In this document: positions 45,993-56,200 of the stretch, one piece after another
How the letters are laid out: each line of letters opens with the position of its first letter
How positions within the stretch are numbered: the first letter of the stretch is position 1
NCBI GenBank assembly: GCA_013216015.1
Contig: JABSOI010000015.1
Location: forward strand, 1-64,000
Source: Alteromonadaceae bacterium
GTDB lineage: Bacteria; Pseudomonadota; Gammaproteobacteria; Enterobacterales; Alteromonadaceae
Reading direction: 5' to 3'
Length of the DNA: 64,000 nucleotides
Made by a program: the position numbers and the translations under genes
Notes under the pieces: generated by a model
What the model was told of the DNA's origin: nothing
Seen by the model: only the letters and a program-made list of their open reading frames with translations
The model's database searches: none

Positions 45993-46344
45993 TTATATTT
46001 CACCATGCTCAGCAAAAGAATAACATTGATGACCAGCAACAATAATATGATCAAGAACCCTTACGTCAATTCAATTATTCCAATTGGATTAAGTAAGTTG
46101 ACAAAATTAAGTGAGGGTAAATTTTCAATAGCAAGGCGCTCAATTGAGTAATAGCGAGCTATTACGATTGAGAGCAACGCAGCTATTGGAGATTTAAACC
46201 GCTTAAAGTAGCAAGTTATTTAATCCAATTGGTATTAAAGGCCTTTGTTAATCGATCAGTTATCTGTTTATCGGCAATGCTAGCTTCTGCAATGCCTGAA
46301 GGGTGATTATTTATCGGAGTATTTTTATACCTAGGAAATCCCTC
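45993..46344 (-). pseudogene. radC: radC C-terminal remnant interrupted by a MITE-like element
   Basis: Minus-strand codons near 46330-46235 read NTPINNHPSGIAEASIADKQ then ITDRLTKAF, the JAB/MPN metal motif region (H-HPSG...D) of RadC. After the element at 46076-46237, another frame gives IDVRVLDHIIVAGHQCYSFA then EHGEI and TAA at 45993, the exact RadC C-terminus. The N-terminal half is missing; its place is taken by a transposase fragment. RadC normally neighbours rpmB, so this may be the native gene, or a RadC from a mobile island. Confidence 0.8.
46076..46237 (+). mobile_element. diverged MITE-like element, copy 3, inside radC remnant
   Basis: The inverted ends here are CCAATTGGATTAA / TTAATCCAATTGG instead of TATACCCGT. 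The core (AAGGCGCTCAATTGAG, then AGAGCAACGCAGC and AACCGCTT) aligns with copies 1 and 2. The central stem is TAATAGC-GA-GCTATTA, a paired substitution relative to CAATAGC...GCTATTG. Confidence 0.7.
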
Positions 46345-47083
46345 CTAGAGCCCTTTATTAATAAGGGGTTCTTCACTGACATATTTGCACCAGACTAGAT
46401 GGTTGGGGTTTTTGTTCTCTTTCTTTGAGGTTGAACGCTTTGTTTGTTGCGCAGCACGATAAGCTCTTTTTACTTGTCTTATATTATAATAACTCTGTCG
46501 CCAGCCCTGTAATTTATCATTATCAGCAAAGGTAGCTGTGAGGGATATTGCTTTCCTTAATGCATCAAATAATAGATTGATATCAGTTGGAAAATGCACA
46601 TTCGTTTCAACCACAAAAGAATCGCAACGTCCATTAACCGTTCTTTTTTTTTAAGCTTCAATCCGGCATTAACGACGACTTGATTGATTTCATCAAGCAC
46701 TTCAGGCGTGAATAGCTGCACATTATCTTTAATTGTTTGTAGTTTATATTCTCGTTTATCTTCAAGAAAACCGTGACCAAGCATTTCTCGAATTGTGCGA
46801 TGCTGGTTTACCAATTCATGAAGGCGGTCAAAGTCACAATTTAAATTTAATCGCAATGAACCCATGACCAATATTTTCCAGGGCGACCAAGCTCAATATT
46901 GACTGTTGGAGGTATGAGTTTTTCGAGAATATTAAATATTTTGTCGCGTAATTCATCATTGCAATAAAGATATTGTAAACCTCGAAGGAGCTGAGGAATA
47001 TCATCACGTGAACGTGAGCTAATACCAATACTCGCAATATCAAGTTCGCCTAATTGAAGTTGTGGTGAGGCAGGAACGCGCAT
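46345..47083 (-). pseudogene. ISNCY-like transposase fragment in three frames
   Basis: Three overlapping minus-strand frames are collinear with the first 250 or so residues of ISNCY-type transposases. From 47083: MRVPASPQLQLGELDIASIG and SRDDIPQLLRGLQYLYCNDE. From about 46865: MGSLRLNLNCDFDRLHELVN, then QHRTIREMLGHGFLEDKREY and FTPEVLDEINQVVVNAGLKL. From 46614: VETNVHFPTDINLLFDALRK and LQGWRQSYYNIRQVKRAYRA. At least two frameshifts occur, and the catalytic C-terminal half is absent, so the element is dead. It abuts the radC remnant. Confidence 0.75.
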
Positions 47084-47319
47084 TTTTTCCCCGAAGATTT
47101 TAATAAAAACAACTATATTTAACTAATTATACCGTTTTCATCGCTTTTCAATAAAATCTTCGCAAGACCATTTTGTTATTTCTTATTTAAAATCAGTATA
47201 TTAACCTTTTCCGTTCAGGCACTATCTAGAAATAACGAGAAAAATAAATATATTTTTAGTGGATAGTCTAATCGATTTTAGAGATTACCAGAGTGATTAT
47301 TGTTTATAGATGAAAAGCT

Positions 47320-47477
47320 TCAATTCCGCAGATAAAAAAATTTAACTAAAACTTTCATATAAAAAACGAGGCAATATGAACCGCCACCGCCCGCAACATT
47401 TGGTGTCATTTCAGCAGCTAAAGTTTTAGCGTCTTTGGAAAGGTTTTATATTTTTTCTTATTCAGTTTTAATTTCAT
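47320..47477 (-). pseudogene. RiPP-precursor-like small gene with one frameshift
   Basis: A strong AAAGGAA precedes the ATG at 47477. The first codons read MKLKLNKKKYK, then the frame stops after nine more. One added A in the AAAA run at about 47442-47445 gives a 52-residue product continuing NLSKDAKTLAAEMTPNVAGG, then GGSYCLVFY. A Lys/Leu/Asn-rich start, an acidic/helical middle and a Gly-Gly before a Cys-containing end are the pattern of lanthipeptide-like leader peptides in marine Gammaproteobacteria and Bacteroidetes. No modification enzymes are seen nearby. It lies downstream of the NRPS exporter. Confidence 0.45.
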
Positions 47478-47608
47478 GAATATATTCCTTTTTTATTATT
47501 ATTTCACAGCGTCCAAATTGGACTCAATACATTACAGGGTAGACTCATAATATTACACCTCCAATATGATACATACTCTTCAGATATTATATATTCAACC
47601 CATGCTAC

Positions 47609-47650
47609 ATTTTCCGATTATCATTGTTTTAACGTTGATAATCGGAAAAT
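47609..47650. other. 15-bp perfect hairpin after the NRPS operon
   Basis: ATTTTCCGATTATCA pairs perfectly with TGATAATCGGAAAAT across a 12-base loop, 49 bases past the exporter stop. There is no T tract on the minus strand, so it is not a canonical Rho-independent terminator. It may stabilise the transcript 3' end or bind a protein. Confidence 0.6.
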
Positions 47651-47698
47651 AGGAAGCATTGAGCAAATGCTGATTATCCCGTATTCAGGTTACTTAAA

Positions 47699-49342
47699 TT
47701 AATAACCTACCGAAAACAATGGATCCACCTTTTGATTAAATAAAATTAATTTACCACAGTCAAGTTTATAAATTCGGTCGGCAACATCAAAGTAATGATC
47801 ATCATGACTGATCGCTATAATTGTTTTACCGGCTTGTTGCAGCTCAGGTAGTATTTCTCGGTAAAAAACTTCGCGAAATACAGGGTCTTGATCCGCAGCC
47901 CACTCATCAAGTAACAACACTTGTCGATTTTCCATATAAAGTAACACTAGCGCTAACCGTTTTCTTTGTCCCTGCGATAGTGAGGTGGTTGAAAGCCGTC
48001 CTTGTGTCACTGAAACTTTATCGTTAATCGCTAAACGTTTTAAATAATATGCTATTTTTTCATCATCTGAGCTGCTTCCTTGCGCATCAACTACATCGCT
48101 AAACAAAAAGAAATTAGGGAATATAGCAGAATAGCAATTTCGTAAATCTGTTACATTGCTTATGTTCATTTCGTTGTTGTTTAATAACACAGAGCCTGAT
48201 GTCGGTAGATATAAGCCAGTAAGTATTTTAGCTAGCGTTGATTTACCACTACCATTACCACCAACGAGAAAAATCAATTCGCCCTTGTTCACTTCAAAGT
48301 TAATGGGCCCAAGTTTAAAACCAGGTTCACCATTTTGTTCTGGATATTGATATTGGCTATTAACTAAGGTCAAAGATTGGAATTCAACAGGAGTTTGGTT
48401 TTTTCCTGTCCGGGAAGAGTCATCTTCATTCAGTGACAAGCGCTGAATAGCTTCTAGAGCAACATTACCTCGAATAATCGCAGGAATACTGTCTAAAACC
48501 ATGGATAGTGGCGTACGTAAAAACATAATAGCCAGAATGTAGCCGATTACGGTTTCTTGGCCAATATTTTCAAGTGTTAAGCCTACAATAAATATAACAC
48601 CAATTAAGCAAAAAATAAGCAGTGTCGTCCAGTTTAGATTGAGCGCCCATAACATTTCCGCCTTCGATGCTTCTTGTCGAGATTCATCGGCAGTTGGTAA
48701 AAATTGCTCATTAAACAATACTTGACGCCTATTCTGATTAAGGGCCAATTCATTTCTACCCTCTACAATAGCCTGATAATTTCGAAATAATTTATCTTCA
48801 AGTTTTCTTACTTTGGTAAGCATTTTTTGTAATTTTTTGCTTAGCTTAGCGTCAGTCCAAACACCTAAAACAACCACTATACAAACAAAGCCAAACAGTA
48901 ATGGCGATAACCATAGCAGATAAACTAAGCCTGCCAATACCAATAGACTGTTATATATAGCAATGGGGAGTTGTCTGGTTGCATTTGAAATCACGGTTAC
49001 GTCACGGGTTAATACGTTGTATATATCTGTAGTACCTAATTGCTCTTGATGTTCTATCGATGTATTTAGAATACGATTTACCAAAGTTTTTCGTAATCGA
49101 AATACCATATTAAAGCCAATATTTACGAGCAGCACTTGTGACCAAATACTGCTCGCTAATAATATTATTAACATGCCAACATAAAGACTAATCGTTAGGG
49201 TTAAATCCGGTAATCCGTTTTCTATAACGCTATTAATACCTGCAATTATTGATATGCCGGCAGCTGCACTTAATGTACTAGCAAACATAGCTAGAATCAT
49301 GCTCGATTTAGCTTCATTAAGTAAATGTTTTGTAATATTCAT
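47699..49342 (-). CDS. cyclic-peptide/siderophore-type ABC exporter (SyrD/PvdE-like)
   Basis: This 547-residue half-transporter with fused ATPase has six membrane helices in the first 300 residues. The nucleotide-binding domain has Walker A FLVGGNGSGKSTLAKIL, signature SLSQGQRKRLALVLLYM and Walker B QVLLLDEWAADQDPVF, whose WAADQDP is characteristic of the SyrD/PvdE peptide-export group. It probably exports the NRPS product to the periplasm. Its ATG overlaps the stop of the TE-containing NRPS gene (TAATG), so it is the last gene of the operon. Confidence 0.9.
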   Translation of the reverse strand: MNITKHLLNEAKSSMILAMFASTLSAAAGISIIAGINSVIENGLPDLTLTISLYVGMLIILLASSIWSQVLLVNIGFNMVFRLRKTLVNRILNTSIEHQEQLGTTDIYNVLTRDVTVISNATRQLPIAIYNSLLVLAGLVYLLWLSPLLFGFVCIVVVLGVWTDAKLSKKLQKMLTKVRKLEDKLFRNYQAIVEGRNELALNQNRRQVLFNEQFLPTADESRQEASKAEMLWALNLNWTTLLIFCLIGVIFIVGLTLENIGQETVIGYILAIMFLRTPLSMVLDSIPAIIRGNVALEAIQRLSLNEDDSSRTGKNQTPVEFQSLTLVNSQYQYPEQNGEPGFKLGPINFEVNKGELIFLVGGNGSGKSTLAKILTGLYLPTSGSVLLNNNEMNISNVTDLRNCYSAIFPNFFLFSDVVDAQGSSSDDEKIAYYLKRLAINDKVSVTQGRLSTTSLSQGQRKRLALVLLYMENRQVLLLDEWAADQDPVFREVFYREILPELQQAGKTIIAISHDDHYFDVADRIYKLDCGKLILFNQKVDPLFSVGY

Positions 49343-52300
49343 TAAGTGGTCACCATTGGATTTAATTGACTAATATTATTAATAATTTGAGAACTAAGCT
49401 CGGTTTGGTTCAAGATCTCATGGTGATCGAAGCCCAAGTACCAGTTTTTCAGCGGTAGAGTGCAAAATTGCTGCCATATTTGTGCGGGTGACTTATGCCC
49501 GGTTCCATGCCACAGCCATAACGGCAGTTCTATTTTAGGCATCGCAGTGTTGTATAGCATTTGCTTGATCTTCCAACGCAACATAAATCGCTGTTCTAGT
49601 TCTTGCGTTGTCAGCTCCTGACCTAAAAGTCCTTTTATTTTAAGCTTATGAAGAAGTTGCTGCATTGCTTGCTGATAGCTACCGTTGAGCGAGTCAGTTA
49701 GTTCGGTTACCACTTCAACGGGTAAATTAATGTTTTCAGCGTCCAGGTAGTCTTTGAAGTCACTGATTAGTTGATACTCGTTGTTATTAAGCTCTAAATA
49801 TTGGTTGGGATCATAGTCAATTAATGCTATTCCGTTGATAGTAAAGCCAAGTGCCAGCATACGGTTAACCATTAACATCATTTGTTTACCTCCTAAGCTC
49901 CAACCGATTAGTGTTAAGGGTTGATGCTTCAAAGGTAATAGCTGTTCAATGTAGTCATCGGTAATAATATCATTTTGCGTTTTATCAAGGTTGTAAAATA
50001 ACTCAACGTTAGCCGTCAGACCATATAAGGCAAACGTTTCGCCAAGGTTGTCAATCAATTGCTTATGGTAGTTAAAATGGCCTGCTGGCGCGTGCATTAA
50101 TATTAATGTTGGTTCTTGTTGTTTTTCAATATTGGCAGTTTTTGCTTTATTGTTTAGTGGTAATAAACGCTGAGCTTCAGCTATTAAATATGACGATGTT
50201 TTGCTATTACTGTCGATATAATTCGCAATTTCTACAATAGTTTTATGTTTAAATAGCAAGTCTGTCGGCAAATTAACCGATAATTTTTTCCTTATTTTTG
50301 CGACAACTTTGATTGCTGCCAACGAATGGCCGCCTATGTCGAAAAAGTTAGCAGCAACACAAAGTTTATGTTGCTGTAGTACTTCCTGCCAAATCGTTAA
50401 AATTTGTAGCTCAATATCATTTTTAGGTGTAATGACCACTTGTTGCTGCTGTGCTTGCGCTAGGGTCAGCAGTTGTTGTTTATCTATTTTTCCGTTGTTG
50501 TTCAACGGAAATTGCGTAAGTGCATAGATATGCGCTGGCACCATGTAGTCAGGTAACTGTTGACGTAAAATAGCGAGTGTTCCAGTCTCATCCAATTGCT
50601 TATTTTTAGCCATAACGACAAAGGCTAATAATTGGCTGTTAGCTCCATTGCCACTGGCTTGTAAGTAGGCCTGCGCTATATGATCTTGTGTCAGTAATAA
50701 TTGTTGAATTTCATTAAGATCTAAACGAAAGCCTCTTATTTTAATTTGTTGATCATTCCGACCAAGAATACTAACACTACCATCAGCGTTGCAAACTGCT
50801 AGATCACCTGTTCGATAGAGACTAGTCTTTGTAGCAGTTAATATATTTTGCGCTGACTTTGCCGCTGACATAGGTAAGTAAACTTCGGCAGTACGTTGAC
50901 TATCATTTAGGTAGCCACGAGTGACATTTGAACCACTTACATATAGCTCGCCACATTGACCACTGATCACCGGCTGCATATTGTCATCAAGTAGCAAAAT
51001 ACTATTGTCGCCTATAGTTGCTGTTAATCTACTTTGACCTGTTGGTAAATCAATTTCACCTATCAATACGCCAACGGTAGTTTCTGTAGGACCGTAATGA
51101 TTAAATAATCGACATTGAGGTGAAAATGTTCGTAAAAGATTTATTAAGCTCGTTTGAATAGGTTCACCACCTAATATTAGTATTTTGGTAGGTAAAATAT
51201 TTTGTCCGCTTGCTAACAGCGCTTCTAAATGAGAAGGCACAATCTTGAGGCAATCCAGTGGTTGACGCTGGTAGTATTTTGCGAGCGCTTCACCATCATT
51301 TATTTCCTTATTACCAAGTAGATGTAAGCAACTACCCGTTATCCAGGCTGGAAATAACATCGTATTACCCAAATCAGCCATCAACGAAGAAATAAGTCCA
51401 TAGTGACTTTGTTCCGGCAGTTCCAACTGTTTAATCACCGCCTGGCTGTAATGTGTAATTTGACGATGTTCAACTTGAACGCCTTTAGGTTGTCCTGTTG
51501 AGCCCGAAGTGTAGAGTACATAAGCCAAATGTTCTGGAGCGATATTAGTAGGTTGTAGAGGTTGTTTGTGCTGAGTTAATTGATTAGGCGAGATGCACCG
51601 GGTAGCTGCTAAGTTTGTTAATTCAGTGATCAATATAACAGGTTGAGCATCATCAATTATTTGTTGTAAACGAGCTGTGGGTTGCTCCGGATCTAGAGGT
51701 AAATATGCTGCACCAGATTTTAACACTGCCAGTAAGCTTACTAAGAGCTCTGTAGTTCTTGGGAGGCATAAAGCAATAATTGTATCTGGCTTTGCGCCCA
51801 TAGCTTGAAAAGCACCAGCATAACAATCAGTGATTTCATCAAGTTGTTGATATGTCATTGTGTTATTGTTTGTTTTAATAGCAATATTATCAGGCAACGC
51901 TTTTGCCTGTGCTCTAAACAAACTAACAATATTCGATGTTGCCCTAAGTTCAGCCAAATCACTGTCATTAACTAATGATGTAAGTAACAATGCCGAGTTT
52001 TGGGCGATAAATGTGCCTGCCTGTTCATCTGGTAATTGAGCCATTAACTGATGCATTTTTTTCTGAGGTGCATCAAGGCTAGCATTAAGTAAAGTGTGAA
52101 AATGTGCCAGCGCTCGCTCCATCGCAACTCGTTCGTACCGATCACTGTTGTAAAACAATGAGAGTTTGCCATTGCCGTATTCTGTAGCTAGATAATTTAA
52201 TAGCAGCTCATTATTAGCGATTGGCGTGCTGCACGACATCTCATTGAGTTTTAGTTGCTGATGCCAATAAAAACCAGCGTGACACCGGTTGTTTTTTAAA

Positions 52301-53292
52301 TTATCAACCATTGAAATATACTCTTGATTGTCTCTTATTTCTTCAAACAACTGAGTAAAACCCTGGCATGCGCCAGCAAGATCTGCTTGTGCTAATTGGT
52401 AAAAAGGAACGGGTAACGGCTGCACAAATAGCCCAAATGCTGAACTAAATTCATCATAATCACGGCGACAATCATGATAGTAATCAAGTTTTAATTCGTC
52501 ACAAGCGGATAGCTTGCTAAGTAATATAGCCCAAACATTAATGATAATATCACTGCTCGTACATGTTAATTGTTCGGCAACATTGGCCAATCTTTCTTGA
52601 AGTTCCTCAGGCAGGGTTATGGACACACATTCGTGAGTTTGGTGGCTCTTATCTGTTTGTTTTTCTTGATTTAAGCACTGTTGTTGTTCACTTAATCTCG
52701 CTTCTGGTAACTCTGTTAACGTTAAACTTTGCCAATAATTTTGACCAAGTTGCGCATCTTCATCGTTTTGTAGTTCATTGAGCCAATCAATATACTGAGG
52801 ATATTGCATTGTTTCATCATCGTCACCACCATGAACTATCTGCTGATATAAGTTGTACGCGCTATAATTATCCAGCATGAGAGAAGAGGCAACAATTTGC
52901 ACCATTATTGTATCTGTTCTTGGCCAGCACCAAACAAGTAAATGGGGTTGTTCTTGCTGATAACTACTCTGTGCCTCTGTTTCTAAAGTGCGTTTTACGC
53001 TTTCTGTAAACTCCAGCGCTTCTGCGTTTGCAAACACGTTTAAACTTAAACGTGGTTGCTGAACTTGTTGTCGAATAACGTCAAAACCCACGGGCTTGGC
53101 ATAGTAGGTTGATAAAGCTTGTTGTGTCTGCATTAGCAGCATTAATTTCTGTTTTAACTCGTTAGTTGAAAGTTCCGATGAAAGTTCAAACCAATAAGAC
53201 CTAGGCCCGTCATTACCATTACTCGCCAGTAATTGTTGTTGACGAGATAAAGGTTGACCTAAATCGTGTTCTGGGTTTTGCCATAAGTTCAT
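49342..53292 (-). CDS. NRPS: degenerate C/interface-like - A(Asp?) - T - TE
   Basis: 1316 residues, the terminal module. Residues 1 to about 430 are a condensation-like fold with no HHxxxDG: the site reads IVASSLMLDNYS. The A domain (about 450-940) has YVLYTSGSTGQPKG, NHYGPTETTVG and YRTGDLA. Pocket residues read by eye as D-L-T-K-I-G-H-V-G, the aspartate-type code. T domain: FFDIGGHSLAAIK (Ser about 990). TE: LIGWSLGGKQ (Ser about 1130), Asp in LIDYDP, His in GFDHHEIL. The start overlaps the preceding NRPS stop (TAATG). It probably loads Asp for beta-hydroxylation by the TauD domain ending the upstream protein, then releases the peptide. Confidence 0.9.
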   Translation of the reverse strand: MNLWQNPEHDLGQPLSRQQQLLASNGNDGPRSYWFELSSELSTNELKQKLMLLMQTQQALSTYYAKPVGFDVIRQQVQQPRLSLNVFANAEALEFTESVKRTLETEAQSSYQQEQPHLLVWCWPRTDTIMVQIVASSLMLDNYSAYNLYQQIVHGGDDDETMQYPQYIDWLNELQNDEDAQLGQNYWQSLTLTELPEARLSEQQQCLNQEKQTDKSHQTHECVSITLPEELQERLANVAEQLTCTSSDIIINVWAILLSKLSACDELKLDYYHDCRRDYDEFSSAFGLFVQPLPVPFYQLAQADLAGACQGFTQLFEEIRDNQEYISMVDNLKNNRCHAGFYWHQQLKLNEMSCSTPIANNELLLNYLATEYGNGKLSLFYNSDRYERVAMERALAHFHTLLNASLDAPQKKMHQLMAQLPDEQAGTFIAQNSALLLTSLVNDSDLAELRATSNIVSLFRAQAKALPDNIAIKTNNNTMTYQQLDEITDCYAGAFQAMGAKPDTIIALCLPRTTELLVSLLAVLKSGAAYLPLDPEQPTARLQQIIDDAQPVILITELTNLAATRCISPNQLTQHKQPLQPTNIAPEHLAYVLYTSGSTGQPKGVQVEHRQITHYSQAVIKQLELPEQSHYGLISSLMADLGNTMLFPAWITGSCLHLLGNKEINDGEALAKYYQRQPLDCLKIVPSHLEALLASGQNILPTKILILGGEPIQTSLINLLRTFSPQCRLFNHYGPTETTVGVLIGEIDLPTGQSRLTATIGDNSILLLDDNMQPVISGQCGELYVSGSNVTRGYLNDSQRTAEVYLPMSAAKSAQNILTATKTSLYRTGDLAVCNADGSVSILGRNDQQIKIRGFRLDLNEIQQLLLTQDHIAQAYLQASGNGANSQLLAFVVMAKNKQLDETGTLAILRQQLPDYMVPAHIYALTQFPLNNNGKIDKQQLLTLAQAQQQQVVITPKNDIELQILTIWQEVLQQHKLCVAANFFDIGGHSLAAIKVVAKIRKKLSVNLPTDLLFKHKTIVEIANYIDSNSKTSSYLIAEAQRLLPLNNKAKTANIEKQQEPTLILMHAPAGHFNYHKQLIDNLGETFALYGLTANVELFYNLDKTQNDIITDDYIEQLLPLKHQPLTLIGWSLGGKQMMLMVNRMLALGFTINGIALIDYDPNQYLELNNNEYQLISDFKDYLDAENINLPVEVVTELTDSLNGSYQQAMQQLLHKLKIKGLLGQELTTQELEQRFMLRWKIKQMLYNTAMPKIELPLWLWHGTGHKSPAQIWQQFCTLPLKNWYLGFDHHEILNQTELSSQIINNISQLNPMVTT

Positions 53293-56200
53293 TATACTGG
53301 CTCCTTGCTAACTGAAAGTTCGCTATTATCAATAGGGTTTTTATTACTTGTAACGGCGATAGGAAGCTCGGCCTGAGTTTTCCCAGATCTGTATAGATCT
53401 CCCATGGCAACAGCGATTTTCCGTTCACCTTGAAAAGGATCTCTAGCATGGGCTGCCAACATATTATCAAGCATTACCACGTCAGTATTTTGCCAATCAA
53501 AACGTACGGCACAGGCCTCATATAATTCACTGATAATATCGATCACTTCTTGCTCTAATGGTGTTAAATCACCGTAAAATACATTGCGAGGTAAGTTATC
53601 CTGACCGCACATATCAAGTAGATGTTGTTTAACATCGTTTTCTAATAAACTGTAGTGATGCAGTTGTATTTGGTTAAAAAAGCTCTTTTCCTTCGTTATT
53701 GGATGGGTAATAACGGCAGGGCAAATTTGACTGATCCTAAGATTATCATCACCATACCAACTGTATTCAATACCATTTTCACGGCATTTTGTTTCAACTT
53801 GTTGGCGATCTTCAGTCTTAAAAAAGTGCTGCCAACTGACATCAAGATTAGAAAAATTTCTTACGTAACAAAGTTGTTTATCTTCTAATTTTACACGGAT
53901 GCTCTCAGGTAAACGTCGGTACATTTCTCGACAATCAACAATTGGGGTGGCACCACCAATATCAGCATTTTTGCTGCAGTAAAACCATTGACGACGTGGC
54001 CAGCTACTCTGATGTGAACTTTCATTGTGGAACATGATCATTTGTTCTTTGGGGTATGGTGTCGATTTGTAAATTTTACTGCCGACATCATTTTTCGGTA
54101 AGTCTCCGTACAAAGCATAAAGCTCTGGATAAATTGCTAAGCAAAATTGTTCAAATTCTAATGCCGTAGGTAAGTTGAAGCCTCTAAACACAATACCGCC
54201 ATGGCTTTCTAACCAGGACATAATCTGCTGTTGATTTTGTCGTGCCCACGTTAGCGGATCCAGTGATTTACTTTTACAATGCACGAGTAATGGGAAAGGG
54301 CGATCGGATGTTAACGGCGCTACTTCAACGATATTATCAGTTGCTGTTGCTGCTTTAGTTGTTTTTAGTTTGCTCAGCTTATTGATCTTATTTAATTTGC
54401 TGAGCTTGTTTAACTTACTGAGCTTACTAGGTTTACTCGTACTATTAGTTGCCGTATACATAGGCTGATGTTGTACCTTTAAAGCAATTAAGCTGTTTAA
54501 TGGTGTTCTGGGTTGTAACGTGATTGCTTCAAGCAAATTAACAAATAACTGGCTTAAGTTTTCTATGGTACTTTTGTTAAACAATTGACGATTAAACACC
54601 CAACTTAGCCGTAGTTCGCCTGACGTTTTTTCTTCATTAGCAAAAATAGCGCAGTCGAATTTGGCGTGTTGTTGAGTAGTTTCTAATGGGGAAATATTTA
54701 AATCACTATGGTACTGTTTATTATCCGGTGTATTTTGCATCACAAATAAGGTTTGAATAAGTGGGTGCATTCCCGCTAAACGTTCTGGTTTTACCGTTTC
54801 CACTATTTGATCAAACGGTACCGCTTGATGCTCAAAACTGGTTAAACAATGCTGCTTAACTTGTTGTAAAAAATCATTGAATCTCAGGGTCGCTTTAGGT
54901 TGTAATCTCAGCGGTAGTAGATTTACAAAAAAACCAAGCATATCGTGAGTTTGATAGTGCTCTCTGTTTGCCACATCTGTACCGATGATAATATCTTGCG
55001 CTCTAGTTTGTTGGTAAATAAGGGTACTATAGGCACTTAGTAATACCATAAATAGTGAAGATTGTTGTTGATGGGCTAATGCATTAAGTTCAAGTAATAA
55101 GCGTTTTGGTATGACGACATTAACAATGTCTCCCTGATGGTTATTTTGAGAGGGTCGTGCGTTATCAAATGGCAGAGCCAATTTAGTCGGTGCTCCGGCA
55201 AGTGCTTTGCGCCAATAGCCCAAAGACGCGGCTTGTTGTTCAGCTATTGCCGGTGTATTTTGCCAGTAAGCATAATCGAGATAGCTGATCTTTGGTTTTT
55301 CATCTAATTTAGCCTGATTTTCTACACGCTCTTTTGAAGCGTCAGTGTTCATTGATTGGTCAGTAATGAGTTGTTGATAGGCCATCATCAGATGATCCAG
55401 CAACAAGGTCATTGACCAAGCATCGGAAGCAATATGGTGTTGAACAAGTTGACAAATATGACTATCTTTTGATTCTTGATATAAAGTGATCCGCAGTGGC
55501 GACTCTGTTTCAAGATCAAAGATGTAGTTCGCTGCGTTGTCAATTTGTGTCGTTATTATGTCCTGATTAGCACAGTCGGATATAGATTTTTCAATGAATG
55601 CAACACTAATTGTTGGATCAAATTTTTGAACTGGTTCATCATCAATATTGTGGTATACCACTTGTAAGATAGGATGTCGTGCAGTTACTGCTTGTATCGC
55701 TTGCGCTAACAGTTCAACCTTCAGATCACCCTTGATTCTGATAACAGTTTGCATGTTAAAACTTGTCTTAGTTAGATCAAGCTGTTGCATAAACCACAAA
55801 CGTTTTTGTGCATCAGATAATGGTATTAGGTCTGGCGTTGGGCTTAGCTCATTTACTGATGGGATGGTCTGAAACTTAATCGCAGTTAGCAATTTAGCTT
55901 GCTCTGCCAGTGTCGGCGTTTCAAACAGATTTTTAAGTGGTATGTTAAAACCAATAGCATTGAGCTTAGCCTTCAATTGTGTCGCTAATAACGAATGACC
56001 ACCCAATAAAAAGAAATTATCCTTTTGTTGTATTTGTTGAATATGTTTAATATTGAGCAGCTCCTGCCAAACAACCGCTAACCTCTCTTCATTTTCTGTA
56101 AATAACACCCCATCAGTAATTGTATTCGATGGCTGTGTTAAAACAGGTAACGCTTTTCTGTCGACTTTGCCATTACTGTTAAGCGGTAGTTCGTCAAGCC

